From NCBI RefSeq assembly GCF_006228385.1, contig NZ_CP039852.1:3488001-3552000 (forward strand): a DNA stretch of 64,000 nucleotides, read 5' to 3'. The position numbers and the translations under genes are program-made. This document shows positions 11,638 through 21,864 of the stretch, piece after piece. How positions within the stretch are numbered: position 1 is the stretch's first letter; each line of letters begins with the position of its first letter. A model generated the notes under the pieces. The model worked only from the letters and a program-made list of their open reading frames with translations, made no database searches and had not been told where the DNA came from. The DNA comes from Salinimonas iocasae (GTDB taxonomy: Bacteria; Pseudomonadota; Gammaproteobacteria; Enterobacterales; Alteromonadaceae).

Positions 11638-14600
11638 ATGTTTACTGATTCTGGCACAATGCGCGTTGCACCTTTTTTCTGGTTTTTCTTAACCCTTTTA
11701 TCTGCGACTTTTTCAGCGCAGGCTCAAACTACCATTCAGCTGTTTGATGAAGATGCCAGTGTCGATCTGTCGGGTAACTATGCTATTTACAGCGAAGCCG
11801 ATACGCCACTGACAATTGGCGAGATTCTGGAAAAGAAGAAAGAATTTCAGTGGTATACCGAAAACAATCCGAATTTTGGTTTTCGCGAAAACGGTTTGTG
11901 GTTGTCGAATCGAATCAGCAATGTCAGCAACCTGTCCAGCTGGGTGTTCAGCATCAACTTCAGTCAGTTAGATAAAGTCGATTTTTATCTGGTCGCTGAT
12001 GGTGAGGTTATCCTGCAAAGTCATCAGGGCAAGTTGCAGTCTGAACAGCGCTTCAGGGTACCCACTCTGAGGGCTGACCTGCCGGTAGCCACACCGCTGG
12101 AACTATACATTCGGGTGCAGAGCCACTCCTCCAGCCTGATCGTTCCCCTCAGTGTTACTCCTGAACCCATTCATAGCGCCAGCTGGCAAATTGACAGCAC
12201 CATGTGGGGGCTGTTTTACGGCGGCTTGTTTATTCTGGCTATCTACAACCTGGTCCTGTTTTTTCAGGTCAGAGAAGCCAGTCTGCTTGCCTACGTAGGT
12301 TATATTGTTGCGGTTATTGTGTGGCAGATTGTCTGGGGTGGCCATATTCAGGTTTTCACTGGCGGCCCTTCTCCCGTTTGGTTAGCCAGCCATACCGAGT
12401 TAATTTTTACTATCATTGGTATGAGTTCCGGCATTTTCTCTGTTCTGTTTCTCAATACGAAGAAGAATGCCTCTACCGCCCACCCTATTGTTATGGCATT
12501 GCTTGGGGCACAGGCGCTGGTTGCGCTTATATGCCTGCTGGGAGTGCTCCCCATAACCTGGAAACACAATCTGGTTTATGGGGTTGGACTGGCCGCTATT
12601 TGCAGCTACATCTACGCTGGCTTCGAAGCCTTTTTCAACCGGTTTGAACCTGCCCGCTATTTTATTTTCGCCTGGACGATGCTGGCAGCAGGCGCCGTGA
12701 CCGGCATGCTGAGCCTGATAGGTCTTCTGCCTTCGAATCAGTTCACTACGTATTGTTTTCAGGTCGGTGTGTTTCTGGAGTCGGCATTGTTTTCCGTGGC
12801 GCTGATGGAAAAGAGCCGCAGTCAGCTGGAATCTGAAGTGCAACAGGCCACGGACGATCTTCGTAATAATATGGAGTTGATTGAGGAACAAAATGCGCGA
12901 CTGGACATTGCCCGCAAAGACGCAATAAAGGCCAGTAACGTTAAGTCGCAATTCCTGGCAAATATGAGTCACGAAATTCGCACGCCTCTTAACGCAATTC
13001 TGGGCTTCAGCCGAGAGCTGGGCAACGCGACGCTGCCGGCCGACCAGCAAGAACAGGTACGTATTGTAAATACTGCTGCAGACAATCTGCTTAGCATTGT
13101 TAACGACGTACTGGATTTTTCAAAAATAGAAGCAGGTAAATTACAAATCAATAATCAGCCCTTTTCGCCTATCAAGGAACTGGAAGAGCTGGTGACTATA
13201 ATGTCCAAGTCTGCGCACTCTAAAAGGCTGGAGTTTGTCTTTGATATGGACCCCCTGCCTGAAAAGCTGATAGGGGATTTGTTCAGAATAAAGCAGGTGC
13301 TGAATAATCTGCTCAGCAATGCGCTGAAATTTACCTCTAGCGGCTCGGTGGCGCTGCGGGTGAAGAATAAAGCGCTGGCGCACGGCCTGCAGGAAATCGA
13401 ATTTATCGTTGAAGACACTGGCATCGGTATTAGCCGGGAAGGGCGTAAAAAGTTATTCAGCGCTTTTTCTCAGTTGGACGACTCCACCAACCGCAGTTAT
13501 CAGGGAACCGGGTTAGGGCTGGTTATCTGTCGTGAACTGGTCCGGCTTATGCGCGGCAATATGAATTTGCGCAGTGAGCCTGGTCTGGGCAGTACCTTTA
13601 CCATCACATTAAAAATGAACCGGCTCAGTCATAAGTACTCGATGGTGCCCAACAGTCGCTGGCAGGGCAAGCGCGTGGTGGTGTTTGACCCCATTCCGGA
13701 AACCCGCCGCGCAACGGCGGCCATGCTGCATAACCTCGGGGCGCGGGTCACCAGTGTTGAAAGCCTGACATTTCTTAAATCTCTCACATTTACTCCGGAA
13801 TATCTGTTTGCAACTTTACCAGTTAGCAAGCTGGACTGCCGTGACGCGATGTTGGGGGAGCTGGTTCAGATTCCTGCACAGCAACGCGTACTATGGTACT
13901 CCGGCTCTGAGCCGTTTAATCAGTATCCCAGTCTGACCCAGTATTTTCATTCACAGATAAGAATGCCAGTGACGCTGACCAAACTGGAAGATTTGTTGCA
14001 CCATAAAACCACCCAACATAAAAATCCGCTGCAATCGAAGCTGGACAGTCTGCCCAGGGCGCGTGTACTGGCGGTGGATGATATGGAAATGAACCTTAAA
14101 TTATTACAAACCTGGTTACGGAGCAGCCCCCTTGAACTGACTATTTGTACCAGCGGCCTTGAGGCTGCCAACCGTTGTCAGTCTAACGAGTACGACATCA
14201 TTTTGATGGATGTTCAGATGCCGGGTATGGATGGTTTGCAGGCCACCAAGCGTATTCGAAAAACAGCATTGAATATGGGCACCCCCATTATTGCTGTGAC
14301 CGCTCACGCGTTTAAAGAAGAACAGGAGCGTCTGCTGGCTTCAGGCATGGACGACTATCTGCCCAAACCGATTGATCAGTCTAACCTGGTAGAGCTCATA
14401 CGGCGCTGGTGTCAATCCAATGCGCAACCCTGTAACAGTAAACCCACACTGGACTGGAATCTGGCAGTAGAGCGCACCGAGCGCGACGATGCGACCGCCC
14501 GTGAACTACTTAGCGACTTCGTACGTCTGCTGCCTGATTCTATTGAAACCATCAAAGCCGGTTGGGAAGATTCTGACTTCCAGGCGATGCAAAAAGAAGT

Positions 14601-14796
14601 GCATCGATTACACGGGGCATGTTGTTACACCGGCGTGCCGAAACTTCAGCAGATTGCCAATGATTTGGAAAGCGCCCTGAAGCGCGATAAAAAAATGCTG
14701 GTAGCCGAACTGCTCCCCGTGTTTCTGGAAGAAGCCGAGGATGTTGATATTGAAGCGCAGGAATGGCTGAGCAAAGGCAGGCCCGCCAGTCGCTAA
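11638..14796 (+). CDS. BarA/GacS-like hybrid histidine kinase with 7TMR-DISM sensor
   Basis: 1052-residue phosphorelay kinase. In order it has a signal peptide, a 7TMR-DISM extracellular domain (about 35-170), seven membrane helices (about 185-390), a coiled coil (395-430), a HisKA domain with H445 in ANMSHEIRTPLN, and an ATPase domain (VLNNLLSNALKF, EDTGIGIS, GTGLGLVICREL). A degenerate receiver-like stretch (670-790), a true receiver with D858 in ILMDVQMPGMDG, and an Hpt domain with H989 in EVHRLHGACCYTGVP complete it. The Hpt and the preceding TLDWNLAVERT match the end of E. coli BarA, but BarA's periplasmic sensor and HAMP are replaced by the DISM module. That suggests output to a UvrY/GacA-type regulator, which is not in the window. 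Start ATG 11638 is chosen over TTG 11635. An ATG at 11659 beginning at the signal peptide is also possible. Confidence 0.87.
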   Translation: MFTDSGTMRVAPFFWFFLTLLSATFSAQAQTTIQLFDEDASVDLSGNYAIYSEADTPLTIGEILEKKKEFQWYTENNPNFGFRENGLWLSNRISNVSNLSSWVFSINFSQLDKVDFYLVADGEVILQSHQGKLQSEQRFRVPTLRADLPVATPLELYIRVQSHSSSLIVPLSVTPEPIHSASWQIDSTMWGLFYGGLFILAIYNLVLFFQVREASLLAYVGYIVAVIVWQIVWGGHIQVFTGGPSPVWLASHTELIFTIIGMSSGIFSVLFLNTKKNASTAHPIVMALLGAQALVALICLLGVLPITWKHNLVYGVGLAAICSYIYAGFEAFFNRFEPARYFIFAWTMLAAGAVTGMLSLIGLLPSNQFTTYCFQVGVFLESALFSVALMEKSRSQLESEVQQATDDLRNNMELIEEQNARLDIARKDAIKASNVKSQFLANMSHEIRTPLNAILGFSRELGNATLPADQQEQVRIVNTAADNLLSIVNDVLDFSKIEAGKLQINNQPFSPIKELEELVTIMSKSAHSKRLEFVFDMDPLPEKLIGDLFRIKQVLNNLLSNALKFTSSGSVALRVKNKALAHGLQEIEFIVEDTGIGISREGRKKLFSAFSQLDDSTNRSYQGTGLGLVICRELVRLMRGNMNLRSEPGLGSTFTITLKMNRLSHKYSMVPNSRWQGKRVVVFDPIPETRRATAAMLHNLGARVTSVESLTFLKSLTFTPEYLFATLPVSKLDCRDAMLGELVQIPAQQRVLWYSGSEPFNQYPSLTQYFHSQIRMPVTLTKLEDLLHHKTTQHKNPLQSKLDSLPRARVLAVDDMEMNLKLLQTWLRSSPLELTICTSGLEAANRCQSNEYDIILMDVQMPGMDGLQATKRIRKTALNMGTPIIAVTAHAFKEEQERLLASGMDDYLPKPIDQSNLVELIRRWCQSNAQPCNSKPTLDWNLAVERTERDDATARELLSDFVRLLPDSIETIKAGWEDSDFQAMQKEVHRLHGACCYTGVPKLQQIANDLESALKRDKKMLVAELLPVFLEEAEDVDIEAQEWLSKGRPASR

Positions 14797-14798
14797 GG

Positions 14799-15494
14799 TT
14801 ATGAGCCGGCGGAATCCCCCCGAGCCTGCTGACAATCACGCATCAGGTGAACAAAGTCAGTCGGCGATCGGTCCAGGTCTGAGGCTGAAACATAAATATC
14901 ATAACCAAGGCGACCGCGAAGCTGGGTCATCCGGTTAGCCAGCATTGCTTTAATGCCGGTAAGCACCTCGCCAGACTCCAGCGTAAAGTGCTTGTCGTCG
15001 AACAACTCCTGGTTAAAACAGTCACCGGATGCGCAGTTTTTATCAAAGTTATGTAGCAGTAAAGGCCGCTGTTCCATCAACAGGTGCGTGGCCAACCGGG
15101 GTGATACCGTACTCAGAAAGGGCGCATACTGCTTCAGCCGAATACCTACCGCTTCAATATTGACATGATCCAGCCCCTGCCTCACCCGCGGGCAATCCAC
15201 CCGCTGCACGTTGTCCCAGTCAATAATCCAGTTTCCGCGACGGTGATGATAAAGAATATGGTCAGGTGATATTTCAATGCTGTGGTCGGGCTCGCGCAGT
15301 TTAAACCATCCAACCAATAGCGTAACCAGCGACGCACTGGTAAAAAACACGCCGGCAAGAAACAGCCAATCAGGCGCAAACGTCAGCCAAAGCACCGATA
15401 TTAACAGTGCGACCCCACCGATAAATAAGGTGGTAATTCCGTTACGTTTTGAGGTAGCCCTTATCAGAATAGGGCCGGTTTCATTCGAAGACAT
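14799..15494 (-). CDS. DUF2982 family membrane protein
   Basis: 231 residues. Two hydrophobic segments near 22-40 and 45-63 anchor the protein in the inner membrane, followed by a mostly soluble domain of about 165 residues with motifs such as GNWIIDWDNVQRVD and GLDHVNIEAVGIRL. I recognise the pattern as DUF2982, a family confined largely to Alteromonadales and Vibrionales with no known function. It converges on the kinase gene with only two bases between stop codons, so the two transcripts must overlap at their ends. No catalytic motif is visible. Confidence 0.7.
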   Translation of the reverse strand: MSSNETGPILIRATSKRNGITTLFIGGVALLISVLWLTFAPDWLFLAGVFFTSASLVTLLVGWFKLREPDHSIEISPDHILYHHRRGNWIIDWDNVQRVDCPRVRQGLDHVNIEAVGIRLKQYAPFLSTVSPRLATHLLMEQRPLLLHNFDKNCASGDCFNQELFDDKHFTLESGEVLTGIKAMLANRMTQLRGRLGYDIYVSASDLDRSPTDFVHLMRDCQQARGDSAGS

Positions 15495-15785
15495 AAAAGT
15501 AGACTACCAACATTAAAATGGCCCACACGATATACAAACGCATCCGCCTGCATTTCTCACACTCAGTATGCCACAGACTGTTAATCCATGAGCGGGATTT
15601 GTTTTTCTTTTGCACCATTATGGCTACGTACGCTGGACTAAATACTAAAGTTTAGCGTGTCGTGGGGTTTGAAACAAAATGAAGTGAATGTAATTCAAGG
15701 CAACGTTATCGTCCGCGGCAATCCTCTACACATCGCCGACTTTTTGGTATTCTATCGGCGTTTTACGTTAATGATGAGACTCTCA

Positions 15786-16802
15786 ATGACAGCGTTTACC
15801 GGTAACCATATTCTTTCGGTCGATCAATTTGACCGTGAGGCGATTGAGAAAGTGTTTGAGGTCGCTGCGACCATGCAGCCTTACGCCCGGCGTCAAAAGC
15901 GCACCACGGTACTAGATGGTGCAATTCTGGGTAACCTGTTCTTTGAACCGAGCACGCGAACCCGCGTCAGTTTTGGAACGGCGTTTAACCTGTTGGGTGG
16001 AGAAGTGCGTGAAACCACGGGAATGTCGAGCTCTGCACTGGCAAAAGGTGAGTCACTGTACGATACTGCGCGAGTATTAAGTGGGTATTCTGACATTATT
16101 GCCATGCGCCATCCCGCAGCCGGTTCGGTCGCTGAATTTGCTCAGGGTAGCCGCGTTCCGGTGATCAATGGCGGCGATGGTGCCAACGAGCACCCCACTC
16201 AGGCATTACTTGATTTATACACCATTCAGCGCGAGCGTGAGTATCAGGGTAAGGGTATTGATGGGCTGCATATCGCTATGATTGGTGACTTGCGCTATGG
16301 AAGAACAGTGCATTCATTATCCCGCTTACTCAGTCTGTTTAAGAACATTCGCTTTACCCTGATATCGCCTAAAGAGCTGGCGATGCCTTCACCCATCATA
16401 GATGCTATTGAAAATGCCGGTCACCAGCTGACAATAACCGAGCAGCTGGAAGGGAATATGGATGCGGATATCTGTTACCAGACACGTATTCAGGAAGAGC
16501 GTTTTCCCTCTCAGGATGAGGCCAATAAATATCGCGGCAAATTCCGGCTTAATCAGTCTATTTATACCCGTCACTTCCAGTCCAATACGGTGATTATGCA
16601 TCCGCTTCCACGCGATTCACGCGCCGAAGCCAATGAGCTGGATAACGATCTGAACTTAAATCCGAACCTTGCCATATTCAGACAAACTGATAACGGTGTC
16701 CTGGTCAGAATGGCGCTGTTTGCCCTGACGCTGGGCATTGAAGATAAAGTCGCGCACTACGAGCGCGATGTGGTGTGGTTTAGCAACAAGAGTAGCGAAT
16801 AA
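15786..16802 (+). CDS. pyrB: Aspartate carbamoyltransferase catalytic subunit
   Basis: Catalyses carbamoyl phosphate plus aspartate to carbamoyl aspartate in pyrimidine synthesis. The carbamoyl-phosphate site is [13 protein letters not shown] (STRTR at 56-60). [11 protein letters not shown] (from 136), the aspartate-binding segment and [10 protein letters not shown] follow in order. The open frame extends upstream to 15657, but that part lacks homology. The protein should start at [12 protein letters not shown] (ATG 15786, 338 residues), with ATGs at 15771 and 15774 as alternatives. No pyrI regulatory subunit gene follows; hemL begins one base after the stop. Confidence 0.94.
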   Translation: MTAFTGNHILSVDQFDREAIEKVFEVAATMQPYARRQKRTTVLDGAILGNLFFEPSTRTRVSFGTAFNLLGGEVRETTGMSSSALAKGESLYDTARVLSGYSDIIAMRHPAAGSVAEFAQGSRVPVINGGDGANEHPTQALLDLYTIQREREYQGKGIDGLHIAMIGDLRYGRTVHSLSRLLSLFKNIRFTLISPKELAMPSPIIDAIENAGHQLTITEQLEGNMDADICYQTRIQEERFPSQDEANKYRGKFRLNQSIYTRHFQSNTVIMHPLPRDSRAEANELDNDLNLNPNLAIFRQTDNGVLVRMALFALTLGIEDKVAHYERDVVWFSNKSSE

Positions 16803-16803
16803 T

Positions 16804-18084
16804 ATGCAAAAATCTGAAGCCCTGTTTTCCCGCGCGCAAAAAACCATTCCCGGCGGCGTCAACTCGCCGGTCAGAGCGTTTAAGGCAGTGGGTGGAACAC
16901 CACGCTTTATCACAAAAGCCGACGGCCCGTACATGTGGGATGCCGATGGCAAGCGATACATTGATTATGTTCTTTCATGGGGCCCGATGGTGCTGGGTCA
17001 CAACAATGATAAAATTCGCGAAGCCGTTATTGAAGCTGCCGGTAGCGGATTAAGCTTTGGTGCACCTACAGAAGCTGAAATTCTGATGGCTGAAAAGGTC
17101 ATCGAGATGGTGCCGTCAATGGAGATGGTGCGAATGGTCAATTCCGGCACCGAAGCGACCATGTCTTCGATTCGTATTGCCCGGGGCTACACGGGTCGTA
17201 ATAAAATCGTTAAGTTCGAAGGCTGTTACCACGGCCATGCAGACTCGTTGTTAGTAAAAGCCGGATCTGGCGCGCTGACGATGGGCGTGCCCAGTTCTCC
17301 GGGTGTTCCAGCAGAGGTCGCTCAGCATACGCTCACGGTTGAATTCAATAACCTTGAAAGCGTAGAAGCTGTATTCAGAGAGCATGGCGATGATATCGCC
17401 TGCATCATTGTTGAACCGGTAGCCGGCAATATGAACTGTATTCCGCCGGTAGAGGGCTTTTTGGAAGGTCTGCGTGCTATTTGTGATCATCATGGTACGG
17501 TACTGATTTTTGATGAGGTTATGACTGGCTTCCGCGTATCCCGTGGCGGCGCACAGGAGCGTTACGGTGTTACACCGGATATCACCTGCCTGGGCAAAGT
17601 AATTGGCGGCGGTATGCCGGTAGGCGCGTTTGGTGGCAAGCGTGACATCATCACCCATGTATCACCCACCGGGCCGGTCTATCAGGCAGGTACGCTATCG
17701 GGAAATCCTGTGGCGATGGCGGCAGGTATTGCAGCCCTCTCACAGTTGCAGCAAGATGGCCTATACGAAGGCATTTATCGCAGTACAGAACAACTGGTTG
17801 AAGGCATGCAGGCACTGGCCGACAAACATGGGGTACCTATGACAACCAATCATGCGGGTAGCATGTTCGGTCTGTTTTTCACCGATGTTGAAAAAGTGGT
17901 AAATTACCAGCAAGCTATAAACTGTAATACTGAACAATTTAAACAGTTCTACCATGGTATGCTCAACGAGGGCGTTTATCTGGCCCCGGCCTCCTATGAG
18001 GCAGGCTTTGTCTCCAGCCAGCACGATAGCGCTGTGATCGAAGAAACACTGCATGCTGCTGATAAGGTGTTGGCAGCGTTATAA
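16804..18084 (+). CDS. hemL: Glutamate-1-semialdehyde 2,1-aminomutase
   Basis: PLP enzyme of the C5 haem pathway that converts glutamate-1-semialdehyde to 5-aminolevulinate. From ATG 16804 the length is 426 residues, exactly that of E. coli HemL; the in-frame upstream start at 16738 lies inside pyrB and is rejected. The PLP Lys is K265 in [13 protein letters not shown], and the gating and phosphate segment is [12 protein letters not shown] (113-124). SFGAPTE and CYHGHADS are also family hallmarks. It lies one base after pyrB, so the two are probably transcribed together. Confidence 0.97.
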   Translation: MQKSEALFSRAQKTIPGGVNSPVRAFKAVGGTPRFITKADGPYMWDADGKRYIDYVLSWGPMVLGHNNDKIREAVIEAAGSGLSFGAPTEAEILMAEKVIEMVPSMEMVRMVNSGTEATMSSIRIARGYTGRNKIVKFEGCYHGHADSLLVKAGSGALTMGVPSSPGVPAEVAQHTLTVEFNNLESVEAVFREHGDDIACIIVEPVAGNMNCIPPVEGFLEGLRAICDHHGTVLIFDEVMTGFRVSRGGAQERYGVTPDITCLGKVIGGGMPVGAFGGKRDIITHVSPTGPVYQAGTLSGNPVAMAAGIAALSQLQQDGLYEGIYRSTEQLVEGMQALADKHGVPMTTNHAGSMFGLFFTDVEKVVNYQQAINCNTEQFKQFYHGMLNEGVYLAPASYEAGFVSSQHDSAVIEETLHAADKVLAAL

Positions 18085-18102
18085 CTTCGCAGTAAACCGA
18101 GA

Positions 18103-19212
18103 ATGGATGTGACTAACGACACCCTGATGTTAATCATTGCAGTAACGATTCTGGCTATCTACGGTGTCGTTGTCACAGTATTATATTTGCGTCAATGCGA
18201 TGCAGCGAGCACTAATGCTGAAGCGCAAACCGTCGGCCGCCAACGCCCGTTGGCAGCCAGTGAACAAGATAAGGAACGCCTGTTCGCCCAGCGTGCTGAT
18301 GATGCGCTGAAGCTGACCAACACTTTTCAGAAGTTCATTCCCCGACAATTTGTTGATCATTTCGCCAAGCACGGCAAAACCGAGCTTGCACTGGGCTATG
18401 CCGATGAGGACGAGGTCGCCATTTTGTTTTGCGACATTCGCGGCTTTACCGGCCTATCGGAAAAAATGGTGCCACAGCAGCTTATGAGTTTTTTAAATTC
18501 TTATTTTCTGCGAATGAACGAACCTATTCATCAGAACCGCGGCTTTATCGATAAGTTTATCGGTGATGCCATTATGGCGTTGTTCGACCATCCCGGTGGC
18601 AGTGCCTCACAAAAGGCCACAGATGCCCTTAATGCAGCATTGGATTTGCGAAAGGCGCTGGCACTTTACAACGAGCACCGGAAAAAGAGTGGTTACGAGC
18701 CGGTAGATATAGGCATTGGCATCCATTTTGGCCCAGTTATTATCGGAACCGTGGGTTCAGAAGACAGGATGGATACCACAGTCATCGGCGATAGCGTTAA
18801 CATTGCTTACAGGCTGGAAACGCTGTCTCCTATCTATCATGCCGATATCATTGTCAGCGCCACCACCCTGGATGTAATTGATAGTGAAAATGCTCGTACT
18901 ACGCGACTCCTTGACTGGGTAAGAGTAAAGGGCCGGCAGGCACCTATCGAAATTTACGAAGTGTTAAATCATCTTCCGGATGAGCAGCAACAAGAGAAAC
19001 TCGCCGCTGATGCCGCTATTCGTAAAGGTATTGAGATGCGCTGTAAACAGCAGTGGCAAGCGGCTATCGACTGTTTTGAACAAGCCCGGACGCTGAGCCC
19101 GAATGACAATCTGGCGTCTTTGCATATTGACGCTATCAATCAGCTACAGGAAACCCCGCTTGCCGGTGACTGGGACGGCGCAATCGTGGTAGAGACGACG
19201 CATCCCCGCTGA
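18103..19212 (+). CDS. Membrane-anchored class III adenylate/guanylate cyclase
   Basis: 369 residues: one N-terminal membrane helix (about 7-29), a linker, a class III cyclase catalytic domain (about 95-275) and a C-terminal TPR-like helical pair (KQQWQAAIDCFEQARTLSPND). The two metal-binding Asp residues are D111 in LFCDIRGFTGLS and D155 in KFIGDAIMALF. The transition-state residues N233 and R237 lie in VNIAYRLE. K151 at the purine-selecting position favours ATP, so cAMP is the more likely product. The domain appears intact and active. It starts 18 bases after hemL and its stop directly abuts that of the convergent DyP gene. Confidence 0.88.
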   Translation: MDVTNDTLMLIIAVTILAIYGVVVTVLYLRQCDAASTNAEAQTVGRQRPLAASEQDKERLFAQRADDALKLTNTFQKFIPRQFVDHFAKHGKTELALGYADEDEVAILFCDIRGFTGLSEKMVPQQLMSFLNSYFLRMNEPIHQNRGFIDKFIGDAIMALFDHPGGSASQKATDALNAALDLRKALALYNEHRKKSGYEPVDIGIGIHFGPVIIGTVGSEDRMDTTVIGDSVNIAYRLETLSPIYHADIIVSATTLDVIDSENARTTRLLDWVRVKGRQAPIEIYEVLNHLPDEQQQEKLAADAAIRKGIEMRCKQQWQAAIDCFEQARTLSPNDNLASLHIDAINQLQETPLAGDWDGAIVVETTHPR

Positions 19213-20130
19213 TTATTGCACACCCAATTTTCTGATAAACGGCACTGAAGGCGCAAAATAGGCGCCGCCCGTCTGTGCGCTGGTAAAGTCCAGCCACCGG
19301 TCATAATCGCCCTCGCTGTTCCCATAAATCTGACTGTGTAGCATTGCTTTAAACGGTTGCGATGAAGCGGCACAGCTGACAAAGACCAGTCCTTGCTCAT
19401 TCAGATCGCCATATGGCATTCCCTGTTTGACCAGTGACGGTAAATCGCTTTGCGGGTCATTAGTAGAAGCCCGGACACAATGTGAAGAATCGGACTGTTC
19501 AGCGCTGGGCAGATTATGCTCCTGCGTCAGCCCCATAACTTGCTCTTTCTGTCGTGCCGACAGCGTATTCCAGCGCCTTAAATCATGCCGGTACCGCTGA
19601 ACATGCAGGTAGCTACCGCCAGCAAATTCAGGCGCTTCATCAGATACCACAGCCACTTCCCGACGCTTCATCCCCCGGGGATTATCGGCACCATAGATAT
19701 AACCGTTTAAATCTCTGCCATCTAAATAGCGAAAGCCTCTGACCTGCTCCACCAGTTCAACATGCAGGTGCAACAGCCCCATTATTTCAATGCCAATAGC
19801 ATGACAAATATCAAGCCGGTCGGCACGTATCTGAATAAACAGGTCTGTGGTGGTATCTGGCGCAGAACGGTCCTCGCACTGCATTTGCGGGAAAGGCGTG
19901 AGCGCTTCAGGAATAAGGCCGGGATAAAGCTCAGACCAATATCCTGCACCAACAGCCACAACACCGGTAACCATGGCTTCAAAGTGCTCATTTTCGTAAT
20001 GCTCAAATATATCCAGGACCCGGGCCAGCTTTTCTCTGATTACGTCACTTTCGTCATCCACGACATTCAGCAACAAATACTGCGCATGCAGGTTTGGCTC
20101 GGCACATACCCCTTTTTGCGGTTGGCTCAC
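19213..20130 (-). CDS. DyP-type peroxidase family protein with altered distal haem site
   Basis: 305 residues with class B DyP/YfeX architecture: GFRYLDGRDLNG (132-143), QRYRHDLRRWNTLS (178-191) and the proximal haem ligand His H217 in SSHCVRAS. The canonical distal residues are changed. The GFVDGTENP block reads GYIYGADNP, so the catalytic Asp is Tyr146. The RDNMPFG block reads KQGMPYG, so the distal Arg is Lys235 and the Asn is Gly237. Haem binding looks preserved, but classical peroxidase chemistry may be weak or different. The start is a GTG at 20130 with GAGGA eight bases ahead. No signal peptide or encapsulin gene is present. Confidence 0.85.
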   Translation of the reverse strand: MSQPQKGVCAEPNLHAQYLLLNVVDDESDVIREKLARVLDIFEHYENEHFEAMVTGVVAVGAGYWSELYPGLIPEALTPFPQMQCEDRSAPDTTTDLFIQIRADRLDICHAIGIEIMGLLHLHVELVEQVRGFRYLDGRDLNGYIYGADNPRGMKRREVAVVSDEAPEFAGGSYLHVQRYRHDLRRWNTLSARQKEQVMGLTQEHNLPSAEQSDSSHCVRASTNDPQSDLPSLVKQGMPYGDLNEQGLVFVSCAASSQPFKAMLHSQIYGNSEGDYDRWLDFTSAQTGGAYFAPSVPFIRKLGVQ

Positions 20131-20184
20131 GCGTTTTTCCTCGCCACCTTACAGGTGGTTGTTTTCGTTATAGTTTAAGTGTGG

Positions 20185-21864
20185 CTAATAGCCGGCCGCT
20201 TGTCCATCTTTACGGCTTTCCGAGGCGCCTGAATACACTTTTTTCTGATCGTCCCACCCGATAGCCTGATACCCGCCGTAGAGTCCCACTGCAGGCTGTA
20301 TCGTGTGCCCCTTCTTCATAAGCTGACGCTGCGTTTTCATCGAAAATCCGGATTCGAGATGTACCTGCCCGCCATCGGTCATGCGCTCGCCAGTAGGGCT
20401 CGACGACCCTGTATGCACGATTCGGGATGCATCACCTGCTTCCTGCAGGTTCATACCAAAGTCAATCAGGTTCATCACAATTTGGGCGTGCATTTGTGGC
20501 TGCGTCGCGCCACCCATGACCCCAAAGCTAAGCCAGGGCTTGGAGTTACGTGTGACAAATGCCGGAATGATAGTATGAAATGGCCTTTTGCCCGGCGCAT
20601 ATTCATTAAAGTGACCGGACTGCAGCGTAAAGAGCTCGCCGCGGTTTTGCAGAATAAAACCCAGGCCTGGTGGTGTCATACCTGACCCCATGCCTCGATA
20701 GTTTGACTGTATAAGAGAGACCATATTGCCATTTTCATCGGCAACCGTAAGGTAAACGGTATCGCCATCATTGAGTCCGGCATCTACGCGATTTGCAGCC
20801 TCATCAGGGTTTATTTCCTGCTGGCGTTGTTTAGCGTAATCCTTGGAAATCAAGCGCTTTACCGGAATATCATTAAACGTCGGGTCAGCATAGAACTTTG
20901 CACGGTCGGCAAACGCCAGCTTTTTCGCCTCAACAAAGGTGTGTACATATTCTGCCGAGCCAAAACCCATTCCCTCAACATCATACTGCTCCATGATATT
21001 AAGAATTTGCAGGGCGGCGATGCCCTGCCCGTTTGGCGGAAGCTCCCAGACATCGTAACCGCGATAATTGGTCGACACCGGCTCTACCCACGTTGATGTG
21101 TGAGCCGCAAGGTCGTCGTATGTCAGATAGCCGCCCTGTTCTTTCATGTAGGCGGCGATGGTGCGGGCGATATCCCCTTTATAAAACGCATCTCGCCCAC
21201 CCGTAGCGATTTTTTCGTATGTGGTAGCCAGCGCGGGGTTTTTGAATATGTCGCCCTTTTCCGGCGGCTTTCCACCAGGTAAGAATGTTTCAGCAAAGCC
21301 GTCATACTGGCCAATTCGCTTGGTGTTCACCTGCCAGTAGTAGGCGATAAGTTCGCTGACCGGAAATCCTTCTTTTGCGTAATTGATCGCTGGTGTCAGT
21401 ATTTTCTGCATAGATAGCGATCCGAACTTATTGTGCAATTCGAACCACCCGTCTACCGCACCAGGTACCGAGACAGGCAGAGGGCCAAAAGACGGTATGT
21501 TAGTCAGCCCCTTCTGTGCAAAAATATCTTTCGTCAGCGATTGAGGAGAACGACCGGACGCGTTCAGTCCGTATAGCTGCTTTGACTCAGCGTCCCATAC
21601 AATGGCAAACAAATCACCACCGACGCCGGAACCGGTGGGCTCCACCAGCCCCAATACCGCGTTTGCTGCGATTGCAGCATCAATCGCATTACCACCCTGC
21701 CTGAGAATGTCCAAAGCAGCCTGGGTCGCCAGTGGCTGACTGGTAGCGGCCATGCCGTGTTGCGCCAGCACCTCAGAGCGGCTTGCAAAGGGCTCGCCGG
21801 TTACCCTGTCGTAGGCATTAATTGGTAATGCAATTATCGCCAGAATACATATTACCCATCGCAT
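20185..21864 (-). CDS. ggt: Gamma-glutamyltransferase (periplasmic)
   Basis: N-terminal-nucleophile hydrolase that transfers or hydrolyses the gamma-glutamyl group of glutathione. A signal peptide (MRWVICILAIIALPINA) exports it. GSGVGGDLFAIVWD near residue 80, the DGW region, and the autoprocessing site with nucleophile Thr T369 in NDGDTVYLTVAD are all present; self-cleavage there would give the large and small subunits. The later SNYRGMGSGM and PGKRPFHTIIPA segments shape the substrate site. At 559 residues it is full length. GGAGA precedes the ATG. It ends 54 bases before the DyP start, so the two may be co-transcribed. Confidence 0.94.
   Translation of the reverse strand: MRWVICILAIIALPINAYDRVTGEPFASRSEVLAQHGMAATSQPLATQAALDILRQGGNAIDAAIAANAVLGLVEPTGSGVGGDLFAIVWDAESKQLYGLNASGRSPQSLTKDIFAQKGLTNIPSFGPLPVSVPGAVDGWFELHNKFGSLSMQKILTPAINYAKEGFPVSELIAYYWQVNTKRIGQYDGFAETFLPGGKPPEKGDIFKNPALATTYEKIATGGRDAFYKGDIARTIAAYMKEQGGYLTYDDLAAHTSTWVEPVSTNYRGYDVWELPPNGQGIAALQILNIMEQYDVEGMGFGSAEYVHTFVEAKKLAFADRAKFYADPTFNDIPVKRLISKDYAKQRQQEINPDEAANRVDAGLNDGDTVYLTVADENGNMVSLIQSNYRGMGSGMTPPGLGFILQNRGELFTLQSGHFNEYAPGKRPFHTIIPAFVTRNSKPWLSFGVMGGATQPQMHAQIVMNLIDFGMNLQEAGDASRIVHTGSSSPTGERMTDGGQVHLESGFSMKTQRQLMKKGHTIQPAVGLYGGYQAIGWDDQKKVYSGASESRKDGQAAGY

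Noticed and set aside
11652..11674. Sigma-54-like TGGCAC...TTGCA near the hybrid kinase start
   Set aside because: The two elements are three bases too far apart and lie inside the predicted coding sequence.
12400..13050. 216-codon antisense frame inside the hybrid kinase gene
   Set aside because: Overlaps the kinase membrane and HisKA coding region; composition is that of a reverse-complement shadow.
15657..15785. N-terminal 43-codon extension of pyrB
   Set aside because: No resemblance to aspartate carbamoyltransferase; the protein homology begins at the ATG at 15786.
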